Part shown: one piece after another, positions 10,622 to 22,254 of the stretch | How positions within the stretch are numbered: the first letter of the stretch is position 1 | Layout of the letters: every line of letters begins with the position of its first letter | Assembly: GCF_008831285.2 (NCBI RefSeq) | Contig: NC_045141.1 | Coordinates: 5,783,224 to 5,847,223, forward strand | Source: Nymphaea colorata | Taxonomy: Eukaryota > Streptophyta > Magnoliopsida > Nymphaeales > Nymphaeaceae | Length of the DNA: 64,000 nucleotides | Direction: 5' to 3' | Program-made: the position numbers and the translations under genes | Notes under the pieces: model-generated | Database searches by the model: none | The model's input: only the letters and a program-made list of their open reading frames with translations | Told to the model about the DNA's origin: nothing

Positions 10622-12055
10622 ATTGCAACAGAAAAATAAGGATAAGTGTTCATTGATGGAAGACGAAAAACCATCAGTCATAAAGGAAGATATATCATGA
10701 GAAACTGTGAGCAAGCTTTTAAACATACGCTGACAGAAGAAACAACGTCACCTAGATAAATACTGATGGCATTTATACGCCGTTCGTAAAAGTTGTATAT
10801 TTATTGATGTGCTCAAGATAACTCAGTAAACAATGGGTTGTCTACACGTTTAAGGGAAGACCCACCATTAGTGACAGTGGAATCGAACATTAGTGATTCA
10901 ATAAGCCGTGATGGTTCTCATTGGACGTTAGTGATACTCATTTCAATACTGATGGTTCCCATAATAGTTGGTAAATATCTAGTCTTTACAGATGCCATGG
11001 ACATGTCATCAATCAACATGATGCTCTTCATTGTCACCGTCGTTAACTCGTCAACCGAATTTTTACTGATGGTTTCCTTCTAGCCATCAGTATTTTTTTT
11101 TTTTGGTGGGAGTGGATCCCTGATGCATTCCACAAGATTCAAATATCTTCTCCATATTTGAATTTGGGCGCATAGGGCCTCTTAGAGGTTGTTTGATTGC
11201 TGTCTACTGGGACAGAACGGACAGGATGTCCTGTCCATTACACTACTCTCCTGTCCTCATGAATAATGGTGTTTCTTGTCCACCGTTTGATGATTTTAGG
11301 AACAGAACACAATGTTCATCTTGTCCAGCGTTTGTTTCGCATACGTCTGTTCTATCTGTTCTGTCCGTCCTGTCTGACATTTGTTTTAAGAGAAATTTTC
11401 TCGTGAAGCACTTTGGGTTTAAGAGGGATGTCAATGGTTCCGATGCAATATGATATTATATTCAAACCTGAATTCAGGTAAACAAATTTGATAATATATC
11501 TCCAATTACGACCAAATAATCACTACACTCCACAAATTTTATAATCATTATAAAAAATGAAATTTCGTCTATGATATGTGATTGGGACAAATAGATACAA
11601 GAGTAGGCCACATTACAATTTCCTTCTTTTTTTTTCTTGCTCTTATGTTCTTCAATAAAGCACCGCAGAAAAGGCTCCGCCTTCATGACGACAAATGGTA
11701 AGCAACCAAGGCTGTCTGTTTCCTCTCTCGCTCTTTCTCTTGTTATTGGGCATTGTGTATAGGCGATAGGTTACGCATTCTTCTCTAGCAGCTAAGATCA
11801 CAGACTCATGTAGTACTGTAGAGATTCGTCAAACTCAGATGAACTGCGTAACTCCGACAATTGTGTGCATTAAACTTGTAGTATATGATGTCTCAGTCAT
11901 GTGGCAATGTTGTCAAACTTATTGGTTTTTAAATGTTTCTACCGCCATGTCTAAATTCAATGTTACTGTAACTTCGGAGCACATAAAACACAGTTGTACA
12001 TATGGAATGCGAGTCAGGTTGGGCCCAAGATAGACCAGACTGGTTTCAGATTTTG

Positions 12056-12078
12056 ATGAGAGAGAGAGAGAGAGAGAG
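12056..12078. repeat. (GA)n microsatellite
   Basis: Simple AG dinucleotide run. Confidence 0.9.
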
Positions 12079-12852
12079 TTCTTCAAATGGCCTAGAGGCT
12101 AGAGATAATACAGATGATCCATGTTCCTATCTCACCTGATATTGATAACGTGGAGGTTTCCATATGGGCTTCAAATTTTGACAGTCCACATTTGTCATAA
12201 CTTTCAAGGCTCCTAACACATAAGATTCTTTTTTTCTGTTTTTGTGTTTGGAGATCCTAGTGTCGGTTCCCAAGTTCTGCAGGTGAAGAAGCTACACGAA
12301 CAGTTGTGAAGCCATTCACATTGCTCCTGTGGGCCGCATGTTATAACCATATTCACAAATTCTTTATGACTTTTCCATTATCTCTAAACTAAATTCATGT
12401 GCACATTTAGATTGATCGATCTTAATGAAGAGAAAATACCTGAAAATCAGTTTCAGAATAACATGATTAACATAAGATCCCATTCATTTGTTTGTGCCCA
12501 TGCCATACTTACAAACTCAAGGCTACTCTGACCTCAAAGCGACTTCAAGAGCAAATGCCATTCATTCATTTGTTTGGCATTTCTCTCTCAAACATTTTGC
12601 CAAACGTTTGGCATGCAAGATCGTTCTAGGCATAGAACATAAAATTGGGTAATACTATGTCAAGCCTGTCGATATCTCGTCCATGAAAGGAGTTTTGCTT
12701 GGTCCAACTATCATATCACCTGCATTCAAATTTGGGGTAGCATCAGTGTCAAACAATATGACTAGCATTTCGAGTTTAAATGCATTACTTCCAAAATGGA
12801 AAGGGGAAAAGCTCAGGAGCATACCTGTAGACTGTAGTTACTCTCTTCTTCC

Positions 12853-15500
12853 GATTGCAAGAACAACGGTTCTTAAAACACTTGTCCTTAGAATAAGTGT
12901 CCTAAGAACAAAGAGTTAATGTCCATATGAACAAGTTGTAATTCTGTATAGTGTTTAGTGTTTGCTTGCAACGACAGAATTTTCAACATGTGACATTTTA
13001 CCATATATTCTCTCTCTCTCAAAACACATTATAAACATGTGAACTAATAAAAATATTCTTTTTCGATATAAAAAATTCACATACGACAAAGAAAAATATT
13101 TTTTTTAAAACATATTAAAAATATAAGCCTATTAAAATTCACTTTTTTTCTCTCTCTACACACGGAAGACATAAAATCAACATAAAATGAAAGAAAATAC
13201 TTAAGAAAATATGTAAAAAAAACATGCAATCCTATAAAATACTCTCTCTCTTGGTCTTTGTCTTTCTATCTCTATAAATACAATTGACCTAAAATTTAGA
13301 TACAATAAAAGAAAATGCACAATAAAAGATGTAAAAGATACATGAGCCAAAAATATTATTTATCTGCCATGGTCTGCTTTCAAACTTTAGACCGTTTAAA
13401 GTAATACTGAATGGTTTTTTATTTTTTATTTTTTTTCATACAACTTCTGCCATGATTTAACTGCGATCCACTTCAAGATCGGTTGTCAGTGTTTTACCAA
13501 ACTGAAAGCCATTATAGGGAGATCCTATTTGAAATTTGCTAAAATTATTGATGGTTGCTAATGAACATGGCTATATGAGAGTGTGCGGTTTGGCAGTCCA
13601 TCTCATAAACTTACCATGAATTTTTCTTTCTTCTAATTTTACAAAAAAATTTCTACTATTTTGAATTGAGGATTGGCAAGACCCATGCATGCAAAGCAAA
13701 ATACTATTGATATGACTGCTCTCCAAGTCTCAACCTCGTAATTCATTATATACCAAAGATGAAAGGCCTCAAATTTATATAATGTTTTGTGCCCATGCAG
13801 AAAAAAGACACAAGCCATCAAACTCTTAATTCTCTTTAAATTAAATGCCCCAAGCAGAACGCTCACAAACTTGCATGCACACGGCGCCATTAATCGAATT
13901 GAGAGGTACTTAGATGCACTTTCCACAAAAGAAGAATGAAACAGGTGATACTACAGTTCATTTTCCAATGAAAATTCCCATCATATTCTGCTTTTCTGGA
14001 CGTCTCCAAATTCTGAATATGCACAATCAATTGTAGTAGATGCAGGAAGTGGGACCAGAAGAGGAAAACTGAGGTTCATGCCTCTAAAGACTCCCCACAT
14101 TGGTATGACTTTAAATGAAAAACAAAATTTTTGTACATATCAAATGGATCATTTTCAGTATACAATGTCAACTTTTTCAATATACATTGTCAGTGGACAT
14201 GAGCCGGTGAACAAGATCAAATGGAGATGGTAATGCTCTGTCATGGACATTGGGAAGATTGGAGCCAATGATCCTGGATCATTGTAAGGTTCACGCAAGA
14301 GATAGAGAAGCAAAAATAAATTTGCTTACAAATGCCAAATGTGGACCAGATGAACTAAAATACAAATCAGAATTTCAGCAAACACTTCATATGCATAAAA
14401 AAAAACACCTTCTCAGCATCAAAAATCATATGCAGCAACCACCTCAAGCTTATAGGATACAATGGAATTAACGTAAAAAAATATAAAAAAGGGAAATACA
14501 TGCCAATTTAAGTTTTAAATGTCCATGTTGAAGAACTGATGGATTGAGATCTTGAACCAGATTCAACTTATTGTTTATGTGGAAGAAATGAAGAAAGTGA
14601 AAACTACTTGTTCCTCGTTATTTTCATTTTCATTTACTGCACTGGCTAAAACTTGGGCCTCTAGGCTACCCGATACTATTTCCATAACTAAAATAACCAG
14701 GTATGAGAATAGCGGATCTCCCTAGGGAAGACCTGGTTTAAGATGCAACCAAGCTCCCTCCCTCCCACTGATGAGATGGTCTGAGGAAACTGACGTGACT
14801 AGTACCTTAAATTTGAGAGACCTGGCATTGGCTGAAACCCAAATGCCGCAGGGCCCCGTTCTTTTTGGTCCCCCGACTTAATACGCTGCTGCCATTTAAA
14901 TGTAGTTTAAAACCCTCACTCACCAGAGAAAGTTGAGTGCGGTACGATGCAAAAGAGAAAAAGGTATTTTGGTAATTTTGAAAAAGAAATATTTTTCATT
15001 TTTTTATTTTTATTTTATTTTTATTTGTATCATGTAAACTAAAGATATTTTAATCACAAAATTAGTGCACTAGTATAATGCAAATAACCAAATTTTCACG
15101 CTCACACCATCCATTGCCATAATTGCGACCCCTTCCTCGTCCTGGACGACCAGGAATTTGTTGTGGGCTGTAAAAAAAAGTGACATTAATTAACACGGAT
15201 TTCAATTTCATGTACAAATAATCGCGAGAATGACCAATTTATATAAAAGCAATTGTTGTTTGATTGGCGCATGAGTTGTGTAAATTAATCACGAGAACAA
15301 TGAATAATTTATCTATTTATTTACTTTTAATGAAATAATACTAATGACACATGGGTGAAATAATATATAACATATATTATTATATTTTAAATGTTACTCA
15401 GTTCATTATTAGCATAATTTTAGGGCTTGTTTGGTTTCAAATCTAGAATTTTTTTCTTGCTTTTCACTTCAGATTCTGTAAATGATGCTTTAATGTGTAC
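12853..15500 (+). repeat. Large inverted duplication, left arm
   Basis: This 2.65-kb segment reappears reverse-complemented at 22823-25482, with only scattered substitutions and small indels. Outer limits: GATTGCAAGAACAACGG here against CCGTTGTTCTTGCAATC there. Inner limits: TTTAATGTGTAC at 15489-15500 against GTACACATTAAA. Neither end looks like a transposon terminus, so segmental duplication is more likely than transposition. Open frames inside (13639-13926 minus, 14250-14471 plus) are broken by indels in the other arm. Confidence 0.9.
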
Positions 15501-15559
15501 CATGTTATTTGGCAGACCATTTACAATTTTTTCATTTCCATAATATCAATAAGATATCA

Positions 15560-15935
15560 GTCTGATGGATTGCACGTGTGTGGGAATCTTCAAGAACATA
15601 AAAAAAGATGGAAGGGCACACACCGCGACGGTGAGGAGGATCTGCCGGTGAAGATGCAATAGATTTTCAGGATGAGAAAGAGAAAGGGCGAGGGGGCGGA
15701 GACGGAGGAGAAGGATAGAAAGAGAAAGGGCTAGGGCAGCGACCGGGTGGAGACGAAGAGAAGGGGCAGCTCGGGGCGGAGACAGAGAAGAAGGGGCAGA
15801 GACGGGGGCAGAGATGGAGGAGAAGGGGAAGCTCGGGAGGAGACGGACAGAAGAGAATGAGCAGGTCGGGCGGAGACGAAGGAGAAGGAGAGAGGGAAAG
15901 AAAGAGAAAGGGCGAGGCAAGAGGAGCTCGGGGTC
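15560..15935. repeat. Purine-rich GGAGACGGAGGAGAAGG-type low complexity
   Basis: Irregular repeats of GGAGACGGAGGAGAAGG-like words with higher GC than the surroundings. Open frames on both strands are Arg/Ser/Glu-rich and have no family features. It lies just inside the right end of the PIF-like element. Confidence 0.7.
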
Positions 15936-16249
15936 GGGGAGAGTCTGCGTTCCTCGATGTGCTGTTCCGTGGTAAACGACGGAACGCGCAGGAACGTCTC
16001 TCCTATTTATACCCTTTGTTCTCTGTCTGTTCTGTCTTTACTGTTCTCTGTCCGACGTTTGTGTCAATTTTGTCAAAACAGAACGTGTCTGTTCTGTTCC
16101 GCCGTGTTCCAACACAATCAAACGACCTCTTAATGTACAATAGGTTATCGGTCCAACTTATCTTAATATTTGCTCAATATAAAATGGTATGTGTAATGTT
16201 CATCAGTAGCCATGTCTCCATTTACATCACACCCTTTCTTTGGATTTAA

Positions 16250-16660
16250 GCAAGGAGCTTAAAGTATAGTAATCACTCCAAAAGAGAAAGATTTAAAGAG
16301 AGAGACATTAACAAGAGAGATTAATAAAAGAGAGACGAAAACTAGAAAAAAAAAAGAGAGGGAAAATGAGAGATTAGTTAAAGAAGAGGGAGAACACAAA
16401 AAACAAAGAAAGAAGTAAAAAGAGTGAGAGAGGGAAGTTCAAAAAAGGAAAAGATAGAGATTGAAAGAAAGAGCAAATGAAGAGGAAAGTAAAAATTGGA
16501 GGGGTTAAAGAGAGAGCAACCTAAAAGAAAGAGTGGGAGAGAGAAAGATATTTAAAAGAGAGAGAATTTAAAAAAACAAAAGAGTTTCAAAAAAAGAGAT
16601 AGTTGAAAAGACAGATTTTTAAGAAAATAAAGAAAGAGAGAATTAAAAAGACAAACTTGC
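16250..16660. repeat. GA-rich low-complexity tract
   Basis: Long AGAGAG/AAAGAGA runs. It is the reverse-oriented counterpart of the CT-rich tract at 3540-3812 and belongs to the same composite repeat as 17840-18690. Confidence 0.75.
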
Positions 16661-17234
16661 ATTGTTCATATTTCCAAAGCTTTAAGAAAAATCCTTCTCT
16701 CTCCGAATCCATCTCTATGGATTCATTGGCTTGACATGAAATCAAAAAGTCAAAAAAAATAGAAAATATCAACATACCTTGATAAAGTCGAAGAATAAAT
16801 CACTTCTTTGCTTCCACTATCAAATAAGGTCATCAAATGAGGACTCCAATGAGTTGAAGAAAGTAGACAAGAGCCTTTCATGAGCTCCTCGATTATAAAA
16901 ATTGAAGAAGAAGAAATACGCAAGATTGAAAATGAGGAAGCACTGAAGAGAGATATTAAAGTGAAAAGAGGATAAGAAGAAAGTTTGGAGTAGGAGAGGG
17001 AAGACTTCAAGGGGTTGTCAGGCATATTAGAAGGTAGAAATGAAAAAGTATTTACAAAGAGAGAGGGCTCGAAGGGGTTGATGATGTATTAGAAGGTAGA
17101 AACGAATGATTATTTATACATGAAAAAGATCCAATGACATTTTAGTATTTTTTTTAAGTATAATTAGTTATTAATTAGTTATTATTGGCTTCAAATTACA
17201 TAATTTCCTAATAAGGTTAAAATTGTTCAAAAAA

Positions 17235-17660
17235 TTGAGCGAGAGTTTGACTGTGCCAAGGTCAACCTATTCCCAAGCACCCAGCAAGCTAGGCCTAGCT
17301 GAGCGGCAGACAACAGACCTAAAAATGTGCTTCAGGCCAGCCACATGGCTTGTTTTGTCCGGCTGTAAGCCTAGCATGGCCAGCTGCAGGCGTAGCTTGG
17401 CTAGCCGCAGACAGGCCTAGACAGGCCTGGCCAGAATCAGGCCGGCCACTGACATATCCTAACGAGGCAAGACCTGTTGAGCCGCCGGGGCCATACCTGG
17501 TTAAGCCAGGCTTGCGTTCTGGCCGCCGGTACAGCCTGGTGCGACCTAGCCTACCCATACCAAGCTAGGCTTGGCCAGGTCCTGTGCATATCCTGTCGTT
17601 CTAGGTACGGCCTGACAGTGCCTTGCTGCACCAAATACGTCTTGCTACGCAGAAGTGGGC
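17235..17660. repeat. GC-rich degenerate GGCCTAGC/GGCTAGC repeat island
   Basis: In an AT-rich setting, this 430-bp block has dozens of variants of AGGCCTGGCC, GGCCAGCC and AAGCTAGGC. Open frames on both strands are by-products. It is flanked by sequence with ATGACATTTTGGAAA words on the right. Probably part of the same composite repeat. Confidence 0.6.
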
Positions 17661-17699
17661 TCCACAACAGGGACAGGCAGTTTGGTTTTTTTTTTTTGA

Positions 17700-18690
17700 G
17701 AAAATGAGGGTACATTTGAAAAAATGAAGGATATTTAGTGAAAATCAATGACATTTTGGAAATTTAAAGTTATCTTAAAAAAATCAAGGGTATTCTGATG
17801 ATTTTGAACAAGAAATCAATGACATTTTGGAAAATGGCCGTAATGCTTCGATTCTTGAGCCTAGAAAGGATTTGCAACTTAAATTTGGATCCAAAACCAG
17901 ACCCAAATATTTGGGTTTGTCAAATTTATAATTTTGGAGTTGGAAATGGATACAAATAATAAATTTGAAACTCAAATGTGGATCTAGGTTTGGAAATTGA
18001 CCTACGTCTCAGATTTGGATCTGGATCTAGATCAAAAGCTTAAAATGCATCTAGAGTCATACATTTGGATTTGGATATGAAATTCAGATTCAGATCTGAA
18101 TATTAGATTTATATATGGACTGAGATGAGAACATGGAATGAGATCTAAATTTCGAATTTGTCCAAGGGTTTGGATTCAGACAACTATTTGGGTCAAGATT
18201 TTGGATTCTTGGATCTAGACTGGATCTAAATATGATCCAAAGGCTCAAATTTGGATAAAATGGATACAGAATTTGGATTTGGATCAACATTCAGATATAT
18301 TGGATCCATGTTTTGATCTGAAAGCCTGTTTTGTATCTGAAAACTATGATATGGACTAGGGATCTGTTTCAGAAATGTTACTGGGATTTAGATATGGATT
18401 TGGATGTAGGGATTTGTTTTGGATATGAAGATGAGATTTGGATCTAGCGATCTGTTTTAGCTTTGGAGCGGGGATTTGGATCTAAATCTAGATTTAGGGA
18501 TCTGTTTTGGGTCATTGCATGTGTTTTTAGATTGGATCCACACTTGATTTTGGATCTGAAGTATAAAATTAGTCAAAATTTGGGTTGAACATGGGTTCAA
18601 AGTCTGAAATTTAGTTCCAAATGAGCCACAAAAATAATTGACCATCAAATCGAAGGAGAAATGATCCAAATTAGGGGAAATCAAAGTGTT
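17700..18690. repeat. Degenerate GGATCTAGAT/TTTGGAT repeat, copy 2 (inverted)
   Basis: The words TTTGGATC, GGATCTAG, GGATTTGGAT recur throughout. Reversed, it matches the composition and order of 2440-3260, including the poor-homology spacer and the GA/CT-rich block on the same relative side. No protein motif. Confidence 0.6.
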
Positions 18691-18799
18691 TGGGACTAAA
18701 ACTCATTGAAATTTGTTGTAAATTTGTCAAAATATGCTGCTTTGGAAAAATTTGGAGGGGAGAACACACACATCCATTTTTTGCAATTTAAAGAAATAA

Positions 18800-19560
18800 C
18801 AGCTATAAGAATTGAACTAACATTCATACTTTCACTGGCCGGTCAGTCTGACCAACTATGGTATAGTATTGCTCAGGCTTCCTCTCTAGGAGATGGTAGA
18901 GTAAATTGCCATGGTCATGAATTTTATAGAATTATCACAGGCGGACATGAAATGCTATTTAGTTTCTCTATTTTGCGAAATTAAATTTCAATTTGACTAA
19001 TCAGATTCTGTTGAAAGGAGAAGAATAAGAAGAAAGCAAGAAGGAAATATTCTACCTAGAAACTACATATTGGACAACTAAGAGACGTAAGGATAGTCAA
19101 CAATCTGATTTGCGTTCTCACATTATTCTCATCACTGCCGTAATTTCTTCTATAACTCTGACAAGTCTTTCAAGTTATTGGTATTTGTTTTTTTTAATAT
19201 TTTAAAGCAAGAAAAATAATTACTGCAGACAATATTAAAACAAATAATTTCTATTTTAAAAAATGAATCACAGTCTGGAAAAAAGACTATCAATATGTTC
19301 TTGATTACTGGATCGGGGTCTAAATAACTGAATGGTATTAAGTGATCACGTGCCACTGTGGTAAATATATATCCGGCACCATGTTACACTAGTTACGATG
19401 TGATTTAGGAAGTTTTTCATCTTTACTTTAATATCATTCTTATTTTATTAGCTTACCCCTGCATGAGCGCACTTCGCCTCTAATGTTCTTTTTTTTTCCT
19501 AATTGTCAGTGAAGTACAAATCCAGGTGACGTAGAAGATTGGGGTTGAGGTTTTCTTCTG
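18800..19560 (+). promoter_or_regulatory. Upstream region of NLR3, shared with NLR copies at 42-47 kb
   Basis: CATTCATACTTTCACTGGCC, GACTAATCAGATTCTGTTGA, ATATTCTACCTAGAAACTAC, CAAGTTATTGGTATTTG, GGCACCATGTTACACTAGTTA and TTTATTTAGCAGCAGTCATGG run in the same order as 42140-43010 and, reversed, 47600-45750. In those copies the N-terminal NLR coding part follows directly. Here the coding start is missing and a microsatellite and unrelated DNA follow. Confidence 0.65.
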
Positions 19561-19599
19561 GATTTATTTAGCAGCAGTCATGGATCAATGTTGCATTTA

Positions 19600-19784
19600 T
19601 GTATAGAGAGAGAGAGAGAGCCAGCAAAGATCAACCTTATTCATAATAAAAGTTATATAGTAGATCAACCTTATTTATATTGTAAAAAGAGACAGACAAG
19701 CCAAGAGAGAGAGGGGGGGGGAGGGAGACACACAGAAAGAGAGAGAGGCAAATCTAGGATAGACAGAAAGAGATTAATATATAC

Positions 19785-19815
<31 letters not shown>

Positions 19816-19832
19816 CACACACACACTCTCTC
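19600..19832. repeat. GA and (TA)n/(CA)n microsatellite cluster
   Basis: GA run at 19605-19620, GGGA/GAGA-rich stretch at 19703-19747, then TATATA and CACACA runs to about 19830. Open frames here are repeat artefacts. Confidence 0.85.
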
Positions 19833-20239
19833 ATGTGACTTTATGCCAATCTTAACATTATGACAAATGTTGGATATGGTTTAATGGATTCAATATTTAC
19901 TTTTGTGACCAAGCCCAAATTTGACTCTAAAGTCCAGCAAATTGCTTGCAGCAGCATTTGGTCACATTCAATATCAAAATAAATGTGAGTTGAAGATTGA
20001 ATATGCAAAATTTACAAAATCTGATAAACAAGAGCATTAACACGAAATCTGACAAACCTGAAAAGAGGAACTCTAAGAGATTTAGAAGGCTTGGGTTGGG
20101 GATTCTTTCCTTCAGATTTATTTAACTGCTAGTAAATTAAATAATTTAACTTCTTCTTTAGCATAACTTAGTAAAAAAATGTGTGATTGAGTATTTCCCT
20201 ATGTTCCATATTATTATAAACATATTTCACCAGATTGAA

Positions 20240-22031
20240 GAGGGAAACGGGTCACACCACTACTGAAGGGAAAATTCATTTGAATGGCAGACACAGACAG
20301 GACAAAATAAGCAGCAATTTGATTGAAGCCGAGGGCTGGATGACTTTTTATATTAAAGCGACTTGATGAAATGTCAGATACATGAGCTACCAAACTCCCA
20401 TTCAAAACCTTTCACTTCTAAAATATCTTGATCTAAGCTTTTCTGATGTGAGACAGTTGCCCAATTCAATCGGTAGACTCTAGAACCTGCAAACATTGAA
20501 TTTAAATCATAGTGAAATTGAAGAGCTGCCCAACGAAATGGAAGAACTCTGCAACTAGAGGTATCTTGGGCTTGAACATGCAACGTGTTTGAATTTTATA
20601 GCCGAAGGTTTGGGAAACTTTTTATAGCCGAAGGCTTGGGGAAGCTTACCAATTTATGGACCTTAAAAAGGTTTCTTGTATGTGATGGCAAAGGGACATA
20701 AGGGGATGAAATATTAGGGAACTGAAAGACTTGAACAAACTAAAGGGGTACTTGTCAGTAGAACGTTTGGAAGGGGAAAGGGTGGAAGTAATTGATGCAA
20801 AAGGCACACATCTTAAGGAGAAGCACGAGCTAATTGGTGTGGAATTAGATTTCAAGGTGGGAAAAAATGACATAGTGGGCAGTGCTTCGGAACAGAAGGG
20901 TTTGCTGGAGGCTTTGGAATCTCCACATGGCAATTTGTGATTATAAAGGTGAATGGCCTGTGTGGTATTTGGACACCAACTATGTGGAGCTGCAGACATT
21001 ACGGCTCCAATGTTGCCCATTGTGGGCAACAGTGATAGGAATTAAATCATATTCATTGGAGAAGTTGGAGGTCAACACCTGCCCTACACTGTGCGAATTG
21101 CCGAGCATGCCTATGCTAAAGTCCTTAAAAATTTGGAGCTATGATGGACTCAACACGATTGGTGACTTGCCCAACTTGGACTGGTTGCAGGTGGAAGGAT
21201 GTGGCAGCCTCGAGCAATTATCTCATGGCATGCCTGCTCTCAAGTGGTTGGATGTGTATGGATGTTATAAGTTCAAGACTCTCGCTAACATGCGTGCCTT
21301 GGAGTGGTTGGAGGTGAAATATTGTGAGAGGTTAGAGCAAGTAGCTGATGTTCACCTTCCTTCACTTTACGATCTGAGAGCATGGAAATTGCCCAACTGG
21401 GAAGGATGGCCAGCAGCTGGATCAAGGGAATTAGCAACAGTAACTTTTATGCCATGCTTAAGAGAGGTGGAATTTCAGAACAGTCCAAAGATGCAGACAC
21501 AAGAATTGATTTATGCTCTATCCGAGCTGCCGGGGCATGACGGTCAAGCGACTCGGCTCCATGCCCTGACAGTGTTGAATTGCCCAAATGCAAGATTGGA
21601 GTAGAAATTGCTTCAGCACCTGCCAACCTCAATCTGATGCTCTTGGATGGGGCAGCTATGGAATCAACGCTGTCATTGCCACCAGATCAGCTATCAACAT
21701 TTCTACCCTTCCTCAAGATCTGACTTTGATAGACTCGAGGGTTGAAGAGCTCAAATGGGGAAGGGTGCCTAAATGGGTGTGGGCTCTCTCCCAACTGGAG
21801 GAATTGCACCTACAAGGTTTTACTGAGGACATCAGTTTGGGAGGCCACTGGCAATGCCTCTGGAAACTGAGACGGTTATCTCTTAAAGACTTCCCAAATC
21901 TCAAGTCTCTAATGGACGTCAATGATGTTACTTCCCAACAAAATGATGCAGCAGGAACATGTCCTACGGATGCAAAGCAACAGATCATGTCTTGCACTCC
22001 ATCTGCTGCAGCATTTAAAGGACTATCTTAG
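20240..22031 (+). pseudogene. NLR pseudogene 3, LRR part only
   Basis: Leucine-rich-repeat half of a CNL receptor. First LRRs near 20370-20600 (LLKYLDLSFSDVRQLP, then LQTLNL); then KDLNKLKGYLSVERLEGERV at 20720-20790; then a 240-codon open frame at 20882-21604 with regular L-x-x-L units (LEKLEVNTCPTLCELPSMP, LKWLDVYGC, LEWLEVKYCERLEQ); then the last LRRs with RVPKWVWALSQLEELHL to 22031. It matches NLR1 throughout this half. Lesions: TAG in the early LRRs (two places), a 30-bp-class tandem duplication of TTTATAGCCGAAGG at about 20594-20646, TGA at 20707 shared with NLR1, a deletion and frame change near 20935, a frame change near 21600. No NB-ARC is present. Upstream region at 18.8-19.56 kb belongs to the same gene. 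Confidence 0.9.
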
Positions 22032-22250
22032 GGAAAGGTTAGACGATAGGAGATGATATCCTGCACTCCATCATCTGCTCTATCATGCTGCTGAACATTT
22101 TTTATTCATTTTAAATTGTTTGAAATGCATGTAGCTTTTAAAATCGGTGACAGATTGTAACTAATCTATTCTTTAAATATGCAAATTTGCATTTCATCGG
22201 CTCCTTTCGCTCTCTCTCTCCCCCTTGTTTGATTTGGTTCTAGCAATTTT
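22032..22250 (+). other. NLR3 3' flank
   Basis: Shares AATCGGTGACAGATTGTAACTAA, a CT-rich run and CTTGTTTGATTTGG with the 3' flank of NLR1 (6953-7075). Likely the ancestral 3' untranslated region. Confidence 0.6.
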
Positions 22251-22254
22251 TTTT

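Larger units (their letters stand above)
9230..11113. mobile_element. CACTA (En/Spm)-like element remnant
   Basis: Both flanks of this region carry many copies of short sub-terminal words such as TTTACTGATG, CCATCAGTA, TCAGTAAAA and TAGTGATAC in both orientations (9240-9700 and 10720-11090). This is the hallmark of CACTA ends. The right end reads ...CCATCAGTATTTTT followed by a T-run and GGTGGGAGTG, which reversed is a CACT(C)CC...AAAA start close to the CACTA terminus. The left end is not defined. A minus-strand coiled-coil segment at 10214-10342 fits the second ORF of these elements. A hAT MITE is inserted at 10462. Confidence 0.45.
11185..16129. mobile_element. PIF/Harbinger-like element (putative)
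   Basis: The left end GAGGTTGTTTGATTG and the right end CAATCAAACGACCTC form inverted ends with one mismatch. Each is flanked by TTA (11182-11184 and 16130-16132), the target duplication typical of PIF/Harbinger. Next to both ends are related words (GGACAGAA, TCTGTTCTGTCC). At the right end a TATAAATA (minus strand, about 16002-16009) points inward, followed by a purine-rich, possibly untranslated stretch (15560-15930). No transposase or Myb-like protein is recognisable inside. It contains the left arm of the large inverted duplication (12853-15500). It could instead be two unrelated MITE ends. Confidence 0.5.

Noticed and set aside
13639-13926. Open frame conserved in both arms of the inverted duplication (also 24392-24574)
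   Set aside because: The two versions agree at the start but are broken by indels later, and no family or splice structure is visible. The similarity is explained by the DNA duplication.
14250-14471. 73-codon open frame with a counterpart at 23845-24033
   Set aside because: A 1-base difference (ATTGTAAGG against ATTGTGAAGG) and other indels change the frame in the second arm, so protein-level selection is not supported.
15546-16249. Arg/Ser-rich open frames on both strands
   Set aside because: Low-complexity purine-rich DNA at the end of the PIF-like element; overlapping frames on opposite strands and no family match.
17319-17707. Overlapping GC-rich open frames
   Set aside because: By-products of a degenerate GGCCTAGC-like repeat.
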